Origin: Hyphomicrobiales bacterium
GTDB lineage: Bacteria > Pseudomonadota > Alphaproteobacteria > Rhizobiales > Beijerinckiaceae
NCBI GenBank assembly: GCA_900466745.1
Contig: UBNE01000005.1
Span: 1 to 64,000, forward strand
Reading direction: 5' to 3'
Length of the DNA stretch: 64,000 nucleotides
The number at the start of each line of letters is the position of its first letter. The stretch's first letter is position 1. This document shows, piece after piece, positions 32,041 through 40,556 of the stretch. The translations under genes were made by a program, and so were the position numbers. The notes under the pieces were generated by a model. It did not search any database. It had not been told where the DNA came from and worked only from the letters and a program-made list of their open reading frames with translations.

Positions 32041-33666
32041 ATGCTCGAACGCGGGACCACCTATGACGACACGCTGCGCCGCTTCGCTTGGCGCATTCCC
32101 GAGCGCTTCAACATCGGCACCGCCTGCTCGGATGCCCATGCCGACGGCTCGGGCCAACCGGCGCTGATCTTCGAGGAGGAGGCTGGCCGGGTCGCGACGC
32201 TCTCCTTCGACGACCTCGCCCGCGCCTCGAACCGCTTCGCCAATCTCCTCGCCCATCACGGCATCGGGGCGGGCGAGCGCGTCGGCATCCTCCTGCCGCA
32301 ATCGCCGCAGACCGCGATCGCCCATCTCGGCACCTACAAGCGCGGCGCCATTGCGCTCCCGCTGTTCATCCAGTTCGGGCCGGAGGCGCTGGAGCACCGG
32401 CTCGGCCATAGCGGCGCCAGCGTGCTCGTCACCGATGCCGGGAACATCGGCAAGGTCGAGGCGATCCGCAACGCCCTGCCGAACCTGCGCAAGATCCTCG
32501 TCGTCGGCGGCGCCGGCCATCCCGATTTCGAGGCCGAGCTGGCGAAGGCCTCGGACAGCTACACCGCCGCCGACACGCGTGCCGACGATCCGGCGCTGAT
32601 CATCTACACCTCCGGCACCACCGGAAAGCCGAAGGGCGCGCTGCACGCCCACCGCGTCCTGCTCGGCCATCTGCCGGGCGTGCAGATGCCGCAGGAGTTC
32701 TTCCCGCAGCCGGGCGACCTGTTCTGGACCCCGGCCGACTGGGCCTGGATCGGCGGCCTGCTCGACGTGCTGCTGCCGAGCCTCTATTGCGGCGTGCCGG
32801 TGCTCGCCTCGCGCGCCCGCAAATTCGACCCCGAGGCCGCCTTCGCGCTGATGGCGCGGCACAAGGTCCGCAACGCCTTCCTGCCGCCGACCGCGCTCAA
32901 GCTGATGCGACAGGTCCGCGATCCCAGGCGCTTCGGCTACGATATGCGCTCGATCGGGACCGGCGGCGAGACGCTCGGCGTCGACATGCTCGACTGGAGC
33001 CGCGAGACCTTCGGCTTCCCGGTCAACGAGTTCTACGGCCAGACCGAGGCCAATCTGCTCGTCGCCAATTGCGCCGGCCTCTATCCGGTCAAGCCGGGCT
33101 CGATGGGCCGCACCGTGCCCGGCCACCGCGTCGCGGTGATCTCGCCCGAGGGTCGCGAGTTGCCGCCCGGCGAGCAGGGCCTGATCGCGGTCGCACGGCC
33201 GGATCCGGTGATGATGCTGGAATACTGGAACCAGCCGGAGGCCACGGCGGCGAAGTTCATCGGCGACTGGCTCGTCACCGGCGACACCGGCGCGCGCGAC
33301 GAGGAAGGCTATTTCTGGTTCCAGGGCCGCGACGACGACATCATCTCCTCCGGCTCCTACCGCATCGGGCCGGGCGACATCGAGGACTGCATCATCCGCC
33401 ATCCGGCCGTGCTGATGGTCGCGGTGATCGGCGTGCCCGATCCGGTCCGCACCGAGATCGTCAAGGCCTTCGTGCTGCCGAAGCCGGGGGTGACGCCTTC
33501 GCCCGCATTGGCCGCCGAGATCCAGGCCTTCGTGCGCGACCGGCTGGCGGCCTATCAGTATCCGCGCGAGGTCGAATTCGTGACAGAGCTGCCGCTGACC
33601 GCGACCGGCAAGATCATGCGCAAGGAGCTGCGCAACCGCGAGATCGCGAAGCAGCGGGGCGGCTGA
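32041..33666 (+). CDS. Acyl-CoA ligase, medium-chain (MACS) type
   Basis: The 541-residue adenylate-forming enzyme should activate a medium-chain or aromatic acid to a CoA ester. Motifs are IIYTSGTTGKPKGALHAHR near residue 182, FWTPADWAWIGGLLDVLLPSLYCGVPVLA near 226, FYGQTEANLLVANC near 329, WLVTGDTGARDEEGYFWFQGRDDDIISSGSYRIGPGDIED near 410-450, and the catalytic Lys in TATGKIMRKELR. The WTPADWAWIGG block is typical of medium-chain ligases. It is divergent from the toxin-antitoxin operon with the AT-rich operator between them. Confidence 0.92.
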   Translation: MLERGTTYDDTLRRFAWRIPERFNIGTACSDAHADGSGQPALIFEEEAGRVATLSFDDLARASNRFANLLAHHGIGAGERVGILLPQSPQTAIAHLGTYKRGAIALPLFIQFGPEALEHRLGHSGASVLVTDAGNIGKVEAIRNALPNLRKILVVGGAGHPDFEAELAKASDSYTAADTRADDPALIIYTSGTTGKPKGALHAHRVLLGHLPGVQMPQEFFPQPGDLFWTPADWAWIGGLLDVLLPSLYCGVPVLASRARKFDPEAAFALMARHKVRNAFLPPTALKLMRQVRDPRRFGYDMRSIGTGGETLGVDMLDWSRETFGFPVNEFYGQTEANLLVANCAGLYPVKPGSMGRTVPGHRVAVISPEGRELPPGEQGLIAVARPDPVMMLEYWNQPEATAAKFIGDWLVTGDTGARDEEGYFWFQGRDDDIISSGSYRIGPGDIEDCIIRHPAVLMVAVIGVPDPVRTEIVKAFVLPKPGVTPSPALAAEIQAFVRDRLAAYQYPREVEFVTELPLTATGKIMRKELRNREIAKQRGG

Positions 33667-33692
33667 AAGGCAAGGGGCAGCAGGCTTGGGGT

Positions 33693-33852
33693 GCGAGGAA
33701 CCCCTCTCCTATAAGGAGAGGGGCAGGGGTGAGGTGTAGGCCCTTGGACCAGTTAGGCACGCCCTCACCGCAGCAGCGACCGCCTCACAGCAAACACGGT
33801 GAGCGGCCTACCCCTCACCCTGCCCTCTTCCTCCGGGAGAGGGTTCCCCGCG
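33693..33852. repeat. Palindromic intergenic element, family D, copy 2
   Basis: GGAACCCCTCTCC, AAGGAGAGGGGCAGGGGTGAGG on the left, and CCCCTCACCCTGCCCTCTTCC with GGGAGAGGGTTCCCCGCG on the right match copy 1 at 27432-27591. It lies between the convergent acyl-CoA ligase and PPC-domain genes. Confidence 0.9.
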
Positions 33853-33867
33853 GGTTCTGGAAAAACG

Positions 33868-34719
33868 TCAGCGCGCCTCCAGCACCAGCTCGAAGGTCAT
33901 CAGCACCGGATTGTCGCCCCGGACCAGCCGCCCGCTCGCCAGCGCGCCGGCATAGTCCACCAGCGCGACGTCGATCGCAGCCGCGAGCCCGCCGGCGCCG
34001 GCCCCGATCCGCCCCGCGGTGATCGCGACCTCGGTCGCGAAATTCTCGACCCTCCCGCCATCGGCGAAGCGCGCCCCGATGGTCGAGCCGACGCCGCCAT
34101 GGACCGCCGCCTCGCGGATGCCGCGCTCGGCGCAGAACGCCTCCAGCGCCCCGCAGAAATCGACATTCGGCTTGATGCGGAGTGCGAAGAAGCGCCCTTT
34201 CCGCGGCCCGGCCGCGGGCGCAGGCACGGGCCCGAACAGCTTGAAATGGGTCTCGCCGTCCGGTTCGGCGACGAAGGCCGCGCCGTCGAGCCCGAGCGCC
34301 GGCACGGTGATCGTCTCGGCGACGATCGTCTCCTCCGGCAGGATATGCCCGCCGCTGCGCTTGCCGTCGCCTTCCACCCACAGCGCATGCGCATGGAAGA
34401 ACGGCGCCCCATCGCGCCGGCCGAAGGTCATCACGCCGCGCTCGATGCGCGCCCCGCCCGCAGGCCGGAACGTTTCGCTGTAGAAAGCCGCATGCTCCGG
34501 CGTCTTCGACAGCGCCGGCATCACATAGGCGAAGGGCGAAAGCGCCAGCCCGTCGAGCTTCACCGTGCCCGAGGCGAAGCCCGCCGCCGCGAAGCCCTCC
34601 CGCACCGCCTCCAGCAGCGGCATCCCGGCCGGCAGCGTCAGCGAGACGGCGCGCCCGCCGCATTCGACCCATTGGATGCGCTCGGGCGTGCCGGTGCCGG
34701 GCTGCTCGATCCGCCTCAC
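33868..34719 (-). CDS. Protein with two PPC (DUF296) domains
   Basis: The 283-residue product appears to contain two PPC-type domains. The first (about residues 22-130) has DGLALSPFAYVMPA and HAHALWVEGDGKRSGGHILPEETIVAETITV; the second (about 165-283) has FFALRIKPNVDFCGALEAFCAERGIREAAVHGGVGSTIGARFADG. PPC proteins often use a His cluster to bind metal and act in DNA binding or small-molecule enzymes; the role here is unknown. Its start overlaps the stop of the acyl-CoA ligase (ATGA), so it likely acts in the same catabolic pathway. Confidence 0.82.
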   Translation of the reverse strand: MRRIEQPGTGTPERIQWVECGGRAVSLTLPAGMPLLEAVREGFAAAGFASGTVKLDGLALSPFAYVMPALSKTPEHAAFYSETFRPAGGARIERGVMTFGRRDGAPFFHAHALWVEGDGKRSGGHILPEETIVAETITVPALGLDGAAFVAEPDGETHFKLFGPVPAPAAGPRKGRFFALRIKPNVDFCGALEAFCAERGIREAAVHGGVGSTIGARFADGGRVENFATEVAITAGRIGAGAGGLAAAIDVALVDYAGALASGRLVRGDNPVLMTFELVLEAR

Positions 34720-36350
34720 GACGCCTTCCCCTTCAGGAAGTCGAGCTCGCCGCGCTTCTCCAGCTCGTCCCTGACCAGGCGCTTCGGCACCTTGCCATAG
34801 CCGGATTTCGGCAGCGCCTCCCAGAACAGGAAGCGCTTGGGCATCTTGTAGCGGGGGATCTTGGCGCCGAGGAATTCCGCGATCTCGCCTTCGCTCGCGC
34901 CCTGGCCGGGGCGCGCCACGCAGACCGCGATGCCGATCTCGCCCCAGACCGGATCGGGCACGCCGAGCACCGCGACCTCGGCGATCGCCGGATGGGTCAG
35001 GATCTTCTCCTCGATCTCGCGCGGATAGATGTTCGAGCCGCCGGAGATGTACATGTCCGAGGCGCGGCCGGTAATGTAGACGAAGCCCTGCTCGTCCATA
35101 TGGCCGAGATCGCCGGTGCGGAACCAGCCGTCGCGGAAGGATTTCGCATTGGCTTCCGGGTTGTCGTAATAGCCGGCGAAGACGGCGGGGCCGATGACGC
35201 AGATCTCGCCCTGCACGCCGGGCGGGACCTCCTTGCCGTCATCGTCCTGGATCTGCACCTGCATGCCGGTGCGCTCGAAGCCGCAGGTACCGATGCGCGC
35301 ATGCGGCCCGTCCTCCGGCTCGTGCAGGGCGGGCGGCAGCACGGTGATGTTGCCGGTGACCTCGCCCAGCCCGAAATACTGCACGATCACCTTGCCGAGC
35401 TTCTTCAGCGCCGCCTTCTGGTCCTCGCGATACATCGGGGCGCCGGCATAGATGATGTAGCGCAGGCTCGAATGATCGTATTGGTCCACGGCCGGATGCT
35501 CGACCAGCATCTTCAGGATCGTCGGCACGGTGAAGATGTTGCTGATGCGGTAGCGCTCGATCAGCCGGTAGGCCTCGTCGACGTCGAAGCGCTCGGTCGA
35601 AAGCAGGATCGAGGTCGCGCCGCGCGCCGACATCATGAGCTGGTGCACGCCCGCCCCATGCGAGAGCGGCGCCACCACCAGCGAGGCGTCGGCCTCGGTC
35701 GAGCCCGGCACGAGGTCGCAGAGATGGTTCGTCACCACGAAGCTCATCTGGCCATGGGTCAGCACCGCCGCCTTGGAGCGCCCGGTGGTGCCCGAGGTGA
35801 AGAAGAACCAGCAGGGATCGTCGCGCTCGACCGCGACGCTCTCGACCTTTTCGCCGCGATGGCGCGCGATCACCGCCCCGGCCTCGTCCTCGCCGAGGCT
35901 GCCCGGGCCGATCCGCCAGATGAACGCCGGCGCCGGGCTCGCCGCCGCGACCGCCGCCGCATGCTCGGGGAAGTCGCCATGGCAGAGGAAGGCCTTCGCG
36001 CCCGAAGCCGAAGCGAGATAGGCGACCTCGTCGGGCATCAGCCGGAAATTCGTCGGGACCCAGACGGCGCCGAGCCGGAAGGTCGCGAACATCGAGACGA
36101 ACATCGTGTCGCAGTTCTTGGAATGGACGAGCACGCGGTCGCCCTTGCCGATGCCGCGTGCCCTCAGGCCGGCGGCCAGCGCCGAGACCTGCGTGTCGAA
36201 CGCCGCCCAGTCATGCCGCAGATCGCCCTGGATGAAGGCGGCATGGCCCGGCAGGCGCCGGGCGTTCTGGGTCACGATATGGGCGAGGTTCATCACCCGG
36301 CGCGACATCGGCACGACGCCCCCGGCGGGGGCTGCGGTTGCGGAGCTCAT
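34716..36350 (-). CDS. Acyl-CoA ligase of IclR-linked catabolic operon
   Basis: The 544-residue class I adenylate-forming enzyme shows WFFFTSGTTGRSKAAVLTHGQM near residue 174, YFGLGEVTGNITVLPPA near 312, GWFRTGDLGHMDEQGFVYITGRASDMYISGGSNIYPREIEE near 406-446, and the catalytic Lys in PKSGYGKVPKRLVRDEL. It is of the 4-coumarate/long-chain-like type; the acid is unknown. GGAGAG precedes the ATG at 36350. The start overlaps the IclR stop, and the PPC-domain gene overlaps its end, so the three genes form a tightly coupled operon. Confidence 0.9.
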   Translation of the reverse strand: MSSATAAPAGGVVPMSRRVMNLAHIVTQNARRLPGHAAFIQGDLRHDWAAFDTQVSALAAGLRARGIGKGDRVLVHSKNCDTMFVSMFATFRLGAVWVPTNFRLMPDEVAYLASASGAKAFLCHGDFPEHAAAVAAASPAPAFIWRIGPGSLGEDEAGAVIARHRGEKVESVAVERDDPCWFFFTSGTTGRSKAAVLTHGQMSFVVTNHLCDLVPGSTEADASLVVAPLSHGAGVHQLMMSARGATSILLSTERFDVDEAYRLIERYRISNIFTVPTILKMLVEHPAVDQYDHSSLRYIIYAGAPMYREDQKAALKKLGKVIVQYFGLGEVTGNITVLPPALHEPEDGPHARIGTCGFERTGMQVQIQDDDGKEVPPGVQGEICVIGPAVFAGYYDNPEANAKSFRDGWFRTGDLGHMDEQGFVYITGRASDMYISGGSNIYPREIEEKILTHPAIAEVAVLGVPDPVWGEIGIAVCVARPGQGASEGEIAEFLGAKIPRYKMPKRFLFWEALPKSGYGKVPKRLVRDELEKRGELDFLKGKAS

Positions 36351-37210
36351 TTGGCTCTCCCTGTCTCGATCCTGCGCGGCACGGCCGCCGCCACGGGCTT
36401 CCCGCCCGGTTTCGATAGGAACATCCGCGCCAGCAGCGCTTCCATCCGCGCGCCCTCGCGGGCCAGCAGCGTCGCGAGCTCGGCCTGCCGGGCCGGCGTC
36501 ATCCGGCTGTCGATCGCGGCGAGCGACAGCGCGCCGGCGACGCGGCCGTCGGGATAGCGGAAGGCCCGGCCCATGCCCCATGAGCTGGCGACCAGCCGGC
36601 CGGGATTGAGCGAGAAGCCGCGCGCGCGGGTCTGCACGATATCGGCCCGGACCGCATCGGGCGGGAAACCGGGATAGCGCGCCAGCAGCGCCGCCTCGTT
36701 GGCCGCGACGATGCGGTCCACATCCGCGTCCGGCAATGCGGCGAGAAGCGCGAGCGAACCGGCGCCGACGCCGAGCGGATGCTGGTCCCCGGCCTGCAGC
36801 GCATGGGTGCGCACCGGATAGGTCCCCTCCTCCCGGTGCAGGCAGATCGCGTAGTTCTCGCGCCGGACGGTAAGGAAGCTCGTATCCTGCGTCTCGCCGG
36901 AAAGCCGGCGCAGGCTGTCCATCGCCAGCTCGAGCAGGCTGTGGCGCCGCGCCGCCAGCACGCCGAGCACGAAGGCCTCCTCGCCCAGGCAATAATGGCG
37001 CGTCTGCGCCTCCTGCTCGACCAGCCCGGCCCGCATCAGTGCCAGCAGCAGCCGCCGCGCCGTCGGCTTGTTGAGCCCGCTGCCGGAGACGATCTCGCCG
37101 AGCGGCAGCCCCTCGGCCGGCTCGCGCCCGATCAGCGAAAGCAGGCCGAGCGCGCGGTCCACGCTCTGCGAACCGGACAATCCGGCGCCGGTCACGGCAC
37201 TTTGCGGCAA
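36347..37210 (-). CDS. IclR family transcriptional regulator
   Basis: The 287-residue product has an IclR-type winged helix (SQSVDRALGLLSLIGREPAEGLPLGEIVSGSGLNKPTARRLLLALMRAGLVEQE, about residues 13-66) and a C-terminal effector domain (about 90-270). The effector domain shows TSFLTVRRENYAICLHREEGTYPVRTHALQAGDQHPLGVGAGSLALLAAL. I suggest the TTG at 37210 as start, as GGGAGG sits just upstream; a GTG at 37198 is the alternative. It diverges from the TRAP transporter, with operator-like repeats between, and heads the ligase-PPC operon, so it probably senses the TRAP substrate or its CoA product. Confidence 0.88.
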   Translation of the reverse strand: MPQSAVTGAGLSGSQSVDRALGLLSLIGREPAEGLPLGEIVSGSGLNKPTARRLLLALMRAGLVEQEAQTRHYCLGEEAFVLGVLAARRHSLLELAMDSLRRLSGETQDTSFLTVRRENYAICLHREEGTYPVRTHALQAGDQHPLGVGAGSLALLAALPDADVDRIVAANEAALLARYPGFPPDAVRADIVQTRARGFSLNPGRLVASSWGMGRAFRYPDGRVAGALSLAAIDSRMTPARQAELATLLAREGARMEALLARMFLSKPGGKPVAAAVPRRIETGRAK

Positions 37211-37225
37211 GCAATCCTCCCGTAA

Positions 37226-37255
37226 GTCCACGATATGGACCTTGTTCTTATGGAC
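37226..37255. promoter_or_regulatory. Putative IclR operator, GTCCA/TGGAC repeats
   Basis: GTCCA (37226-37230) and TGGAC (37236-37240) form an inverted repeat with a five-base gap. A further TGGAC is at 37251-37255. This lies directly beside the IclR start, in the 254-base divergent region shared with the TRAP genes. Palindromes of this kind are typical targets of IclR dimers and tetramers. Confidence 0.55.
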
Positions 37256-37464
37256 TAACCCTAGATTGGCGCTTTGCGGATTGCAATGCGGCCTCCCTCG
37301 TGTAATCTCGCCGACGTTCCGCTGCGTAGCCATTCACAGTGTGGACCACGATCGACGCCGTCTGCATCGCAAGACCGGCGCGGAGGGAGGACGAAACGAT
37401 GAGCTGCAAGGCAACCCGCATGGCGGGCGCGACGCGCCCGCCGATCCGGCGCTGAGACCGCGGC

Positions 37465-39333
37465 ATGGCCGACGCCGTCGATACGCTGTCGATCCCCGAG
37501 AACCTGAGCGAGAACGAGGACGCGCGCCCCGGCTCGGCGATCATGCGCCCGGTCGAGATCGTCGCGGCGGCGCTGGTCGCCTTCATCATCTGCGTGCTGC
37601 TGCTGGGCGTCACCTCGCGCTACGTCTTCTCGCTGCCCTTCGTCTGGGTCGACGAGGTCGCCTCGATCTCCTTCATCTGGCTCGCCATGCTGGGGGCGGC
37701 CATCGCCATCGACCGCAACGAGCATCTGCGCCTGACGCTCTTCGTCGGCCTGATGCCGGCGCGGCTGCGCGGCTTCGTCGAGACGCTTGCGCTCGTCGCC
37801 GTCGCCGCCTTCCTGGCCGCCATGGTCGATCCGTCGATCGAATATGCGGTGGAGGAGAGCTACGTCACCTCGGCGGCGCTCAACATTCCCAATAGCTGGC
37901 GGGTCTCGGCGATTCCGACCGGCATCGCGCTGATGCTGCTGCTGACGCTGCGCTATCTGTTCGGCACCGCGCGCCTCGCCGATCTCGCCTGGGCGGGGCT
38001 GCTGGTGGGCGGGCTCGGCCTCGCCTTCTGGCTGCTCGGGCCGACGCTGAAGGGGCTCGGCTATTTCAACATCCTGATCTTCCTGATCGGCGTCGTCGCC
38101 GCCTGCCTCGTCGCGGGCGTGCCGATCGCCTTCTGCTTCGGGCTCGGCACGCTCTGCTTCCTGGTGTTCTCGACCAATGTCCCGATGATGGTCGTGGTCG
38201 GGCGCATGGACGAGGGCATGTCGAGCATCATCCTGCTCTCGGTGCCGATCTTCGTGCTGCTCGGCTGCGTGCTCGACGCCACCGGCATGGGCAAGGCGAT
38301 CGTCGATTTCCTCGCCTCGCTGCTCGGCCATGTCCGCGCCGGCATGTCCTATGTGCTGCTCGGCTCGCTCTTCCTGGTCTCGGGCATCTCCGGCTCGAAG
38401 GTCTCGGACATGGCGACGGTGGCGCCGGCCCTGTTCCCCGAGATGAAGCGCCGCGGCTACAAGCCCAAGGACCTGATCGCGCTGCTCTCCACCGGCGCGG
38501 CCATGGCCGACACGGTGCCGCCCTCGATCGTGCTGATCGTGCTCGGCTCGGTCGCCGGCGTGTCGATCGCCGGGCTGTTCAACGCCGGCTTCGTCATCGC
38601 CGGCGTGCTGCTGGTCGCGCTCGCCGGCCTCGCCCGCTGGAAGGCGATGGCGGAGGACATGAAGGGCGTGCGCCGCGCGCCGCTGGCGGTGATCGGCAAG
38701 GTCGCGCTGATCGCGGCGCCGGCCCTGGTGCTGCCCTTCATCATCCGCGCCGCGGTCGGCGGCGGCGTCGCCACCGCCACCGAGGTCTCGACCATCGCCG
38801 TGCTCTACGCGCTGGTCATCGGCATCGTGCTCTATGGCGGCATCGGCCTGCCGAAATTCTACCGCATGCTGGTCGAGACGGCCGCGCTCTCGGGCGCGAT
38901 CCTGATGATCCTCGGCACGGCGCTGGCCATGGCCTGGGCGCTGACGCAGACCGGCTTCGCCCGCGACCTCGCCAGCTTCATGGCGAATCTGCCCGGCGGC
39001 TGGCTCACCTTCATGGCGGTCACCATCGTCGTCTTCATGATCCTCGGCTGCGTGCTGGAGGGCCTGCCGGCGATCGTGCTGATGGCGCCGCTGATGTTCC
39101 CGATCGCCAAGAATCTCGGCATCAACGACATCCATTATTCGATGGTCGTGGTCACGGCGATGAATATCGGCCTGATGACGCCGCCGATCGGCATCGGCTT
39201 CTACATCGCCTGCAAGATCGGCAACGTCTCGCCCGACGAGGCGATGGGCGCGATCTGGCCCTATCTCGTCGCGCTGCTGGTCGGCCTCGTCGTCATCGCC
39301 CTCGTCCCCGGCCTCTCGACCTGGGTGCTGTAG
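37465..39333 (+). CDS. TRAP transporter permease, fused small (DctQ) and large (DctM) subunits
   Basis: The 622-residue membrane protein joins the two TRAP permease parts. The DctQ-like section (about residues 30-170) contains the TSRYVFSLPFVWVDEVASISFIWLAMLGAAIAI motif. The DctM-like section (about 190-620) contains GVPIAFCFGLGTLCFLV, LVSGISGSKVSDMATVAPALFPEMKRRGY, MADTVPPSIVLIVLG and MNIGLMTPPIGIGFYI. TRAP systems use an ion gradient to import organic acids captured by a periplasmic protein. The binding protein is encoded 45 bases downstream. Confidence 0.95.
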   Translation: MADAVDTLSIPENLSENEDARPGSAIMRPVEIVAAALVAFIICVLLLGVTSRYVFSLPFVWVDEVASISFIWLAMLGAAIAIDRNEHLRLTLFVGLMPARLRGFVETLALVAVAAFLAAMVDPSIEYAVEESYVTSAALNIPNSWRVSAIPTGIALMLLLTLRYLFGTARLADLAWAGLLVGGLGLAFWLLGPTLKGLGYFNILIFLIGVVAACLVAGVPIAFCFGLGTLCFLVFSTNVPMMVVVGRMDEGMSSIILLSVPIFVLLGCVLDATGMGKAIVDFLASLLGHVRAGMSYVLLGSLFLVSGISGSKVSDMATVAPALFPEMKRRGYKPKDLIALLSTGAAMADTVPPSIVLIVLGSVAGVSIAGLFNAGFVIAGVLLVALAGLARWKAMAEDMKGVRRAPLAVIGKVALIAAPALVLPFIIRAAVGGGVATATEVSTIAVLYALVIGIVLYGGIGLPKFYRMLVETAALSGAILMILGTALAMAWALTQTGFARDLASFMANLPGGWLTFMAVTIVVFMILGCVLEGLPAIVLMAPLMFPIAKNLGINDIHYSMVVVTAMNIGLMTPPIGIGFYIACKIGNVSPDEAMGAIWPYLVALLVGLVVIALVPGLSTWVL

Positions 39334-39378
39334 CCGCCTCGCCGGACAAGAAACCAAGAGCCCAAGGAGAAAACGCCC

Positions 39379-40398
39379 ATGACCATCTCACGCCGCAGCC
39401 TGCTCAAGGCGACCGCCGCCGCCTCCGCCATCGGCACCTTCCACATCGGCCGCGCCAACGCCCAGAGCGCCGAGTTCACCTATAAATACGCCAACAACCT
39501 GCCGGTCGCGCATCCGATGAACCAGCGCGCCAACGAGGCGGCGGCGAAGATCAAGGAAGAGACCAAGGGCCGCGTCGAGATCCAGATCTTCCCGAACAAC
39601 CAGCTCGGCTCCGACACCGACATGCTGAGCCAGGTCCGCTCGGGCGGCGTCGAGTTCTTCACGCTCTCGCCGCTGATCCTGTCGACCCTGGTCGCCAACG
39701 CCTCGCTCTCGGGCATCGGCTTCGCCTTCCCGAACTACGACGCGGTCTGGAAGGCGATGGACGGCGAGCTCGGGACTTATGTCCGCGGCCAGATCAACAA
39801 GGCCAACCTCGTCGTCATGGACAAGATCTGGGACAACGGCTTCCGCCAGATCACCTCGTCCAAGGGCCCGATCAACACGCCCGACGACCTCAAGGGCTTC
39901 AAGATCCGCGTGCCGGTCTCGCCGCTCTGGACCTCGATGTTCACGGCCTTCCAGTCGGCCCCGGCCTCGATCAACTTCGCCGAGGTCTACACCGCGCTGC
40001 AGACCAAGATCGTCGACGGCCAGGAGAACCCGCTCGCCATCATCTCGACGGCCAAGCTCTTCGAGGTGCAGAAATACCTCTCCCTGACCAACCATATGTG
40101 GGACGGCTTCTGGTTCCTGGCCAACCGCCGCGCCTGGGAGAAGCTGCCCGAGGACCTGCGCGCCATCGTCGCCAGGAACATCAACGCCGCCGCGCTGCTC
40201 GAGCGCGAGGACGTCGCCAAGCTCAATGCCGGCCTGCAGGGCGAGCTCGCCTCCAAGGGCATGGCCATCAACGAGCCCAAGGCCGAGGCCTTCCGCGACG
40301 CGCTGCGCAAGGCCGGCTTCTACGCCGAGTGGAAGAAGAAGTATGGCGACGAGGCCTGGGCCATCCTGGAGAAGGCCGTCGGCAGCCCGCTGAGCTGA
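39379..40398 (+). CDS. TRAP transporter substrate-binding protein (DctP family)
   Basis: The 339-residue periplasmic receptor starts with a signal containing the twin-arginine-like SRRSLLKATAAASAIGTFHIGRANA. The mature part has the DctP pattern: KIKEETKGRVEIQIFPNNQLGSDTDMLSQVRSGGVEF near residue 55, KGPINTPDDLKGFKIRVP near 158, and EVYTALQTKIVDGQENPLAIISTAKLFEVQKYLSLTNH near 202. The conserved Arg of the carboxylate clamp is the R in KIRVP. It captures an organic acid for the fused permease upstream. Confidence 0.94.
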   Translation: MTISRRSLLKATAAASAIGTFHIGRANAQSAEFTYKYANNLPVAHPMNQRANEAAAKIKEETKGRVEIQIFPNNQLGSDTDMLSQVRSGGVEFFTLSPLILSTLVANASLSGIGFAFPNYDAVWKAMDGELGTYVRGQINKANLVVMDKIWDNGFRQITSSKGPINTPDDLKGFKIRVPVSPLWTSMFTAFQSAPASINFAEVYTALQTKIVDGQENPLAIISTAKLFEVQKYLSLTNHMWDGFWFLANRRAWEKLPEDLRAIVARNINAAALLEREDVAKLNAGLQGELASKGMAINEPKAEAFRDALRKAGFYAEWKKKYGDEAWAILEKAVGSPLS

Positions 40399-40448
40399 GC
40401 CACGCCCATCACCGCACGCAAGCCATTCCGGGCGCAGCGAAGCGAAGA

Positions 40449-40487
40449 CCCGGGATCCATGCCGGAACGGCGCAGGCATGGATCCCG
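40449..40487. repeat. Inverted repeat between TRAP and SDR genes
   Basis: CCGGGATCCATGCC (40449-40462) and GGCATGGATCCCGG (40474-40487) are exact 14-bp inverse arms around GGAACGGCGCA. The flanks CATTCCGGGCGCAGCG and the GTCCGGGCT end suggest a longer dispersed element. It divides the DctP gene from the SDR gene. Confidence 0.85.
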
Positions 40488-40556
40488 GATCGGCGCGGCT
40501 TCGCCGCTCGTCCGGGCTGACTCGCGCATCTGTCTTCTATCGAGAGACCGACCACC

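Noticed and set aside
34716-37214. An 832-codon frame fusing the acyl-CoA ligase to an upstream extension
   Set aside because: The extension is an out-of-frame reading of the IclR gene, and a good ribosome binding site precedes the ATG at 36350.
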